A program made the position numbers and the translations under genes. DNA of 64,000 nt from Nereocystis luetkeana (lineage: Eukaryota > Sar > Phaeophyceae > Laminariales > Laminariaceae): positions 1,989,001-2,053,000 of the forward strand of contig JARUPZ010000010.1 in the NCBI GenBank assembly GCA_031213475.1, written 5' to 3'. The notes beneath the pieces are model-generated. The model had not been told where the DNA came from. It saw only the letters and a program-made list of their open reading frames with translations, and made no database searches. This document shows, one piece after another, positions 58,127-64,000 of this stretch (positions are counted from its first letter, which is position 1; each line of letters starts with the position of its first letter).

Positions 58127-58181
<55 letters not shown>

Positions 58182-61100
58182 CAGCGGTAGCGCGCGATGT
58201 CAAGAGCAGCAGCAGCGGAACGGTTCGCGACGGGGGCGGGGGATCGGGGGTGTTACCCTGTGCCGACAAGCTGACACGTCAGCAACGCCAATCGTAACCG
58301 TGGTTTATCACGTTAACCGGAGATGGGCCGGCCTTGTGTGGCGATAGCGAGTGTCAGGTACTGGTATATTCTACCAACCACGCTCGCTTTAAACTCTCAA
58401 TGGGTCCTATCTTCGCCCGGTTAAATGCCGTCGCAGGCATACTGTATCGAGTTCGAAAACAGGCGAGACATCGGCCTGGACAATGAGCCAGGTGCCCCTC
58501 AACAAATTCCATAAGGGAGGCCGCTGTGCGAGCGGCGTGCAAGCAGAGGCGCAACAAAGGCATGAGGCTAATGTCTAGAGGATACTGTATCTCAACTTCA
58601 TGCAGAACAGGCACACGGGATACTATTCAAACATGAGCGCGCCCACGGTCGAGCAAAGGCAGGGCGAAATTCTACGTCACATGCTGGCGCTCGTACGGCC
58701 TTCACGTCGGTGGTTTCCACAGGGTTCGGTGTGGGGTTCATCGCTTTTGCGGGTTCTTCCGACAATGATCGAGCGCCTGTAATATACCAGTTATTGGTTA
58801 CTACTGTACTACTAGAGCTCTCGTACGGAATCCTTCTATCTCTCCCATGCCCTCCCCCTCCCCCCCTCCCTCTCACGGAAGGGGTTTTCGCTTCACCCTC
58901 TTGTGGTTCGGAAAAAAAGTTGATATTCTTCAACACACAACACATATATAGGACTTGCAGTTTCTCATTTCGAAGTCACCCTGAAAAAAAAACCGAACCG
59001 CCGGACTCACAGCAAGCCTCGAAGTGAAGGTTCTTCACCTTCTCGAACGCCCCCCAGTAGCGCCCGTAAAACCTACCCGCCTTCACAACGTTGAACGTGC
59101 CGGCCACAATCTGAATGAAAGCCAAGGCCCGCAGGCCAGGAGTAGCAAGCGTGGGGACGGCGATGGTTTCGCATGTCGGGGGGAGGTACGAGACTCACCC
59201 ACCCCACAAGAACCGAAGACAAAACCCAAAATGCGAATCGCGTAGAGCAAAAAGGAAGAGGGGCGCAACCAAAAAGACGCTGAAGGAAAAAGTAAGGTTC
59301 GCGTGCCAGACCCGGGGTCGTTTTGAAAACTTCTTGCTCCCGAGGCGGTACCTCGCTCCTATCGAGACCCTGTTTATGCGTGTAATCCCATTAGGCATTT
59401 AGGACTGCACTCCCGTTATGCGCACAAAACACATCGAATTCCAGGCATATTTAGGTTTTGGTACACTGTGCAGTACCGCAAGGGTTGGCGGTACCGATTG
59501 CCGGATAGCCGATCTGGCCGTCGGTGTTCTGAAGCGAACCGAGCGCGTAAAACCCGAGCCGGCCCTTTATTTGATTTTGCCCCCGTTTCAATTTGTCCGT
59601 CCGGGACATCAAGGACGACTCCTTTGCCAGCGAGGTTCGCGAAAGCAGAAACATCACAGACGCGCGCTATGGTAGAGGTGGACACATTTTTGGCCAGTGT
59701 GTTTCCAACTGACGGGGCTCAACAAGAAACATGTAATACGGGGGACCATAGTAGTCAGGAACTATCATGCCCACGAAAATCCTGTATACTCTAGTATGTT
59801 TACTAAGCATATCTGGTCCTGATTACTACCTGGTATGTTCTCCCGTCGTACCAAGTATTAGTGAACTCCCTCTGCAACACTGTTCGTTCCATACATATCT
59901 CGGGCATGGGACTAATCTTCAGGTTAACCGTAAGGCATACATACGTATGTATATATCAAAATACAGCTTTTGGGTGTTTTTTGTCAGGATCCTCAAGCGA
60001 GAGGAGCCTAATGAAAAAGAGCGAGGGCACCCCCACCATAGCATGCGTCCATGACCCTCTCATGCGGCAAGGGCCACGCCTAATACGGGGGGGGTGTACT
60101 CGATAGGAGAGACGTACTCGATTTCATGCATGGCCGTGTTCGTATTACCATAGACCCTCGCATCCCTACAACGCCGGGACGGAGAATGTCGAGTGTTCAC
60201 CGACCAGTCTGACATTGCTTCCCCGGGGGGGGGGGGGGGGGGGTACTCGATAGGAGAGATGTACTCGATCTCATGCATGGCCGTAGTCGTATGACCATAG
60301 ACCCTCGCATCCCTACAATGCCGGGAAGGAGCATGTCGGGTTTTCACCGACCAGGCAGACATTGCTTGCACCACGCGCGAAGCGCCATGAGGTGTCCGGC
60401 GAGTCGCATGAAGGGTGAGCTGCATCCTACTATGAACCGCTTGTGACGCGGACTTGCATATGAATGACAGCTTCAATGATACGGCGGGGGGGGGGGGCAT
60501 ATTAATCAGAACCTACGATGGACCCAATAACCATATATCCCCCTATGTGTACACGCCAATAGGGATCTGATTACTATGTTCCCCCCTAAATAGACGGCGC
60601 GGTCCGCACCTTCCCGTCTTTCTCCGCCAGGATTAGGACAATGTTCCTCTTGAAGCGCTGCGCCAGCTCCTTAAAGAAGGAGCTATTTAGGTACAACCGC
60701 CCATACATCATCTGCGCATGCGCACCAACCAAGCACGGGAGAGCGCGAACAGGAGGGGGGATGTGGGGTTGAGGGTGTGACTGAACGACTGCACCCCAAC
60801 ACACGAGGGAGGCGAGGCCGTGGTTACCGCTCACAAATGTCTCGAAGAAGTTCCGAAATATGCGGCTTGACCTTTTTACCACCACATTCCCGTTTTTGGG
60901 GACAGCACACTTGGAATTAGACTATTTCCGGGGGGGATGATGTTGTAATCATAACCCACGATGGACCCAAAAACAATGTATACCCCCTATGTGTACACAC
61001 CATATTTGGTTCCCAATACTATGTTCCACCAGAATGGGACAATTGTTGTGGGAGTTGTGGAGGGAGTAACCGCACCGGCGAAAGGCGACGCACCGAGAGC

Positions 61101-64000
61101 AATGGTTGAAACGGTTACCTTACCAGCACGCGGCGTCAACAAACCTTGTCGATGGTGGACTTGTAGATGAAGAACGCCGTGTCTAGCATGTCGTCGGTGA
61201 TGTCCTCCCCCTGGTAGGCCGTCACGTTGACCCCGGCGTCCTCGTACACGCTCCGTCGTTCCCGTCGGATCTGACGACGAATTCGACGACGAACACGCAC
61301 ACGGACAAGCACATACGGGGAAATGGAGAACAACGGAATACAACAGCAACACTCATAAACGCTGCGGGGAAAAGACACCCGAACGTTCATGCCCGCCGGC
61401 GTAGGCTCTTTTCTGGTCGAGCAATCGAGTGCTCAGCAAGCATCGTTTTGCACGCGCAGGCACAACCCCAGTTGTTCTTTGCTCAACTCTTAAGCCCCTG
61501 GCTCTAAAAGTTTGCCCTTAAAAACTCTGCGCCACTCAGACCCGGGGTCGTAGAGTAACCCCGCCCCCTGTTTCTCGTGCGGGCATTTGCCTTGACCCTT
61601 TTACACACCTTGATTCTCCGCTTGGAGGCGAAGTTCCCGAGATAAGCGTCAAAATCCCGATACATCTTCTTGTCCCCGTCGTCCTCTCCCACCTCCCCTA
61701 CCCCCACCCCCTCCTGCGCTGTCTCAGCTGGTGTTGCCGTGCCCAGAACGCCAGCCGAGTCACTGCTGGCGGCGTTGGGCGCTGCTGTGTCACCCTTTTT
61801 AGCCCCGTTGTTGTTGTTGTTGCTGTTGTTGCTATTGCTGCTACTACGGTCTCTATTCCTCCAGTGATACTGGAGGCCTTTCCGGTGCAAGAAGCCTGCG
61901 CTGGCGAACGCCGCTACCTGCGCAGAAAGACGGAACATAAAGCGAGCGTCGCTTCCTGAATGACTTCGTCGCCGCATGAGCATTGTACTGGTCGCTGCGA
62001 TTTCGTTGTACTTAAAAGTAGGCTGCTGACAGAACCAATGATTGCCCCCCAATGGTGATATACAACTACGGCTAAGCATTACGAAGCGTACACCTCCCCC
62101 GCCGCCTCCTGCACCTGATTGACTCCAATATCGCCTGTGGCGACATCAACTTCGCCTCATCCTTACCGCGCTCCCATAGAGAGCGCTTTATGACCCTTGT
62201 GCTGCAGCACAATGTACTAAACTCTAACTACAAGGAGTCCCCACCTCGGACAGATCATCTACAGGTAATTCCTGATTCACAATCTAGACTATGACCCTTG
62301 TGCTGCCGCACAATGTATTAAATTCTAACTACAAGGAGTCCCCACCTCGGACAAATCATTTACAGGTCATTCCTAATTCACAATCTAGACCCTTCAGGGA
62401 AGATATATCCCTGATCTGCATGATCTAGCTCATGTTGGCGGATGGGAGCCGTAATACCGGCACGATCTACGACACGTTTCCTCGGCTGGATCTGTACTAT
62501 AAAGATCCTGCCCAACATATCATGGCGGCAGGTTAGGATCTAGATGATCTTCAGACAGGTCATGATCTCTCAGACGTGTAGGGTGGTTCGTCGCCCAACC
62601 GTGGAGGCAGGTGTGAAGGGGTGTAAAGCGCAGCTGAGCGGAGGACACGCGGCCAACCTTGAAGGCACACCGCTTCACTACAAGAAGAGAACGCCAACGA
62701 ACGCCGAGAGTAACAGGGTTCTACGCAGGCGCTGCGCGATTTTTCAAAGGGGTGTGCTTTGTTCTGTTCAACGAACGGTCGCATATATTGCGAGACCCCA
62801 AAAAAACGAGTCTGAACGAAAAAAACACTAGGTGTGCGACTGTGCTCCGCCTCTACGTCGTCACTCTTCTACCGAAGCCGAAGCTTTCAGCGCTTTCAGG
62901 TTTCGGGACCACTGTAAAATATACTCGACGCCAGCTATGCCGCCAGCCGGGCCGCCGCACCGTCTCAAACGACCCCAGAGGGTTCTCCACCTGAAACGGT
63001 TTGCCGCGTCTCCTTCGCGCAGGCAGGTGTGCAGCACAACACACGCGGCCTCCGCACCAACGCACACTCGCGGGCACCAACACAGCCCCCACTCCAATTC
63101 CACAAGCTCTTCAAGCCTACCAGTACAATGCACCGCACAGACCCAGTCCCTCTCCATTTTTACAGGGTCTTCAAGCCTCCGGTAGAGAACACAGACCACG
63201 CCGCACATTCACAACCTCTTCAGATCCCCGAAAGTGTTTAACGCTCTACTTCCACAAGCAAGCCGGCGACAGAACAAGCAACCCTCCGCTGCCGAAAGCT
63301 TCGTCCTTCAGACCTCTCACAGACCCCCTGCTGCAATCTACGGGCCTGTGGCGTCCAGGTGACTCGCCGGGCTCCGCCAAAAGGAAGCCGGCTGTCCGCT
63401 GACACCGTCCCAACTTATTTAGTATCAACCGCCGCTACAGGTGACGTCCCACGGTCAACTCGCGCTCTTTCAGGCGCGTGCACACGAAGGTCCGTACCTA
63501 AAACAGGACAATGACCCACGCTACAGCAGCTGATGCGCGGTATACACTCCACACGCACGTGTCGTCTATGTTTTTCGTTGCCGTCCACGTCGAGGGCGTT
63601 TTTTCACGACCGCGATGTCCGGCAGATCACGAGGCAGCTACGCGAAGAGAAAGGACGGGCTGCTCAAAAACGATAACGCGGAAAGAGCAGGCACCTGGTA
63701 CAGGACGGGAGCAGCCCAGATCGAGACGCATTTTGTCATGAGCCTTTAAATTCCAGAGGGGTTAATTCCCTCACTCACCCTGTAAGAAACTGTTACAAAT
63801 GCGACAACCGTCGAATGAGTTCGACCGAATGTGTACCAGTAGGTGAGCTACAGCGCCTCTGGCGTCTCCTGAGAGGTTTCGATGGTTTTGATGGTATTAT
63901 TATCTTACCTCTTCTTCGGAGCAGAAGTTGACATGCACGGAGCTGATATTGTTGTCCACTGCTAACTTTCTGAAGCGGATGGCGAAGGTGGGAGTCGGTT
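56440..64000 (-). CDS. FemAB-like / DUF482 (PF04339-type) protein, eight exons, 5' end outside window
   Basis: Spliced in phase, the exons give about 342 residues following this family from its middle to its C-terminus. In order they carry: NISSVHVNFCSEEE; VAAFASAGFLHRKGLQYHW; a low-complexity insert; DFDAYLGNFASKRRIKIRRE; the GED(x)nDAF-type helix with FFIYKSTIDK; YLNSSFFKELAQRF and NIVLILAEKDGK; IVAGTFNV with FYGRYWGAF and HFEAC; YYKAIE; FCIENGLDVMEPGAGGGDFK; LRGFDPAIVHSCHF; and VDDFLSEERRSI at the end. The family has an acyl-CoA N-acyltransferase (GNAT/FemAB) fold; its substrate is not established. The expected N-terminal ~150 residues lie beyond 64000, so targeting cannot be judged. All seven introns are GT-AG (338-1991 nt) and several hold MITEs or repeat H. 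No frameshift was seen. Confidence 0.9.
57272..57403 (-). CDS. FemAB-like gene, exon g
   Basis: 132 nt, acceptor CGTCCGCAG, donor GCG|GTAAGC, phase 0. Encodes FCIENGLDVMEPGAGGGDFK and LRGFDPAIVHSCHFCTHPGL. The E-x-G-A-G-G-x-x-K block is the most conserved part of the family. Confidence 0.93.
58086..58102 (-). CDS. FemAB-like gene, 17-nt microexon f
   Basis: Acceptor CCTAACAG, 17 nt, donor GAG|GTGATG. With the T carried over from exon e it gives YYKAIE, exactly the residues the family has between HFEAC and the next helix. It restores phase 0 for exon g. Confidence 0.88.
58128..58175. repeat. (CAG)15 microsatellite in intron e-f
   Basis: About 15 uninterrupted CAG triplets followed by AACAACAACAGC. 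On the transcribed strand it reads as (CTG)n and ends about 25 nt before the acceptor of microexon f. Confidence 0.95.
59011..59110 (-). CDS. FemAB-like gene, exon e
   Basis: 100 nt, acceptor CATTCAG, donor GCT|GTGAGT, ends in phase 1. Encodes IVAGTFNVVKAGRFYGRYWG and FEKVKNLHFEAC. Confidence 0.92.
59737..59847. mobile_element. MITE family A, copy 5 (diverged)
   Basis: TACGGGGGACCATAGTAGTC at the left and a degenerate complement at the right, broken by TACCTGGTA (59827-59835). It lies in intron d-e of the FemAB-like gene. Confidence 0.7.
60092..60470. repeat. dispersed repeat H, two tandem copies
   Basis: Units at about 60092-60243 and 60244-60470 share CTCGATAGGAGAGA, CATGCATGGCCGT, ACCCTCGCATCCCTACAA and CACCGACCAG. 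A 19-G run separates them. Inside intron d-e of the FemAB-like gene. Confidence 0.8.
60484..60592. mobile_element. MITE related to family A (variant), copy 1
   Basis: A G-run, AACCTACGATGGACCCAATA and CCCCCTATGTGTACAC, then a right part (CTGATTACTATGTTCCCCCC) that is the inverse of the left end. It ends about 20 bp from exon d. Confidence 0.55.
60610..60711 (-). CDS. FemAB-like gene, exon d
   Basis: 102 nt, acceptor ATGCGCAG, donor AAG|GTGCGG, phase 0. Encodes MMYGRLYLNSSFFKELAQRF then NIVLILAEKDGK. Confidence 0.9.
60870..60930. mobile_element. MITE family B, half copy
   Basis: CCTTTTTACCACCACATTCC, CGTTTTTGGGGACA, then ACTTGGAATTAGACT; it ends where the next element begins. Confidence 0.5.
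60930..61035. mobile_element. MITE related to family A (variant), copy 2
   Basis: Same internal words as 60484-60592 (CCACGATGGACCCAA, CCCCCTATGTGTACACACCA) and a right end ACTATGTTCCACCA. In intron c-d of the FemAB-like gene. Confidence 0.55.
61145..61270 (-). CDS. FemAB-like gene, exon c
   Basis: 126 nt, acceptor GTCGTCAG, donor AAG|GTTTGT, phase 0. Encodes IRRERRSVYEDAGVNVTAYQ and on to FIYKSTIDK (42 residues). Confidence 0.92.
61609..61917 (-). CDS. FemAB-like gene, exon b
   Basis: 309 nt, acceptor TGCGCAG, donor AAG|GTGTGT, phase 0 at both ends. It encodes GFLHRKGLQYHWRN, then about 60 residues of Ser/Asn-rich and acidic low-complexity sequence, then YRDFDAYLGNFASKRRIK. Confidence 0.9.
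62110..62390 (+). repeat. retroelement-like fragment with internal tandem duplication
   Basis: The plus strand reads LIDSNIACGDINFASSLPRS then ERFMTLVLQHNVLN, resembling the G-D-x-N-x block of APE-type endonucleases of LINE elements (inference, weak). The segment ATGACCCTTGTGCTGC(A/C) to TCACAATCTAGAC is present twice, about 102 bp apart (62190-62290 and 62292-62390). In intron a-b of the FemAB-like gene, opposite strand. Confidence 0.35.
62390..62590. repeat. dispersed GATC-rich element, copy 3
   Basis: Shares ATGATCTAGCTCAT, GGATCTGTACTA and GGTTAGGATCTAGATGATCT with 42340-42690 and 3300-3500. Confidence 0.55.
62600..63900. other. remainder of intron a-b of FemAB-like gene
   Basis: Stop-poor frames on both strands at 62830-63400 and words such as TCTTCAAGCCT repeated at 63110 and 63168. 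No exon that continues the FemAB-like frame was found here, and exon a joins exon b directly in phase. Confidence 0.4.
63909..64000 (-). CDS. FemAB-like gene, exon a (partial)
   Basis: Encodes KLAVDNNISSVHVNFCSEEE, ending at donor GAG|GTAAGA in phase 0. It may begin at an AG near 63975 or continue past the window edge. Confidence 0.8.

Noticed and set aside
58087..58269. Poly-Ala, poly-Leu or poly-Ser frames over the CAG tract
   Set aside because: Pure simple-sequence translation within an intron. Only the 17 nt of the microexon are coding.

Overview
The window looks like nuclear DNA of a repeat-rich, intron-rich eukaryote. Three things show this. A FemAB-like gene is split by seven GT-AG introns that keep the reading frame. 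Five identical tRNA-Phe genes have the cytosolic eukaryotic form with short oligo-T stops. Much of the rest is short inverted-repeat transposons, satellites and segmental duplications. Base composition is near balanced. A stramenopile, for example a brown alga, would fit, but no marker gene proves it. There are no operons, CRISPR arrays or phage genes.

Layout. 1-6 kb: a three-copy satellite, the 3' end of a ubiquitin-specific protease gene on the minus strand, and an unidentified 274-aa ORF. 6-14 kb: dispersed repeats and decayed coding-like sequence that I could not identify. 14.5-17.3 kb: a 909-aa minus-strand ORF with about 11 tandem 46-aa units carrying paired IQ (calmodulin-binding-type) motifs. 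16.5-31 kb: amplified copies of the 5' part of that gene and of a flanking module, including a palindrome of about 2.4 kb. 31-38 kb: transposon-derived tandem units and short MITEs. 38-45 kb: mostly unassigned sequence with a MULE-like miniature element. 45.2-51.6 kb: five identical tRNA-Phe genes, all on the minus strand. 48.8-55.5 kb: minisatellites, GC-rich degenerate palindromic sequence and a duplicated element of about 0.55 kb. 56.4-64 kb: a minus-strand FemAB-like (DUF482) gene that runs off the right edge, with eight exons in view, one of them a 17-nt microexon.

The identifiable host genes are therefore a deubiquitinase fragment, an IQ-repeat protein, a FemAB-like acyltransferase-fold protein and the tRNA-Phe cluster. 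They show no functional link. The main themes are how repeats reshaped these genes and an unusual excess of short TA-flanked motifs, above all TACCAGGTA, which look like insertion or excision scars.
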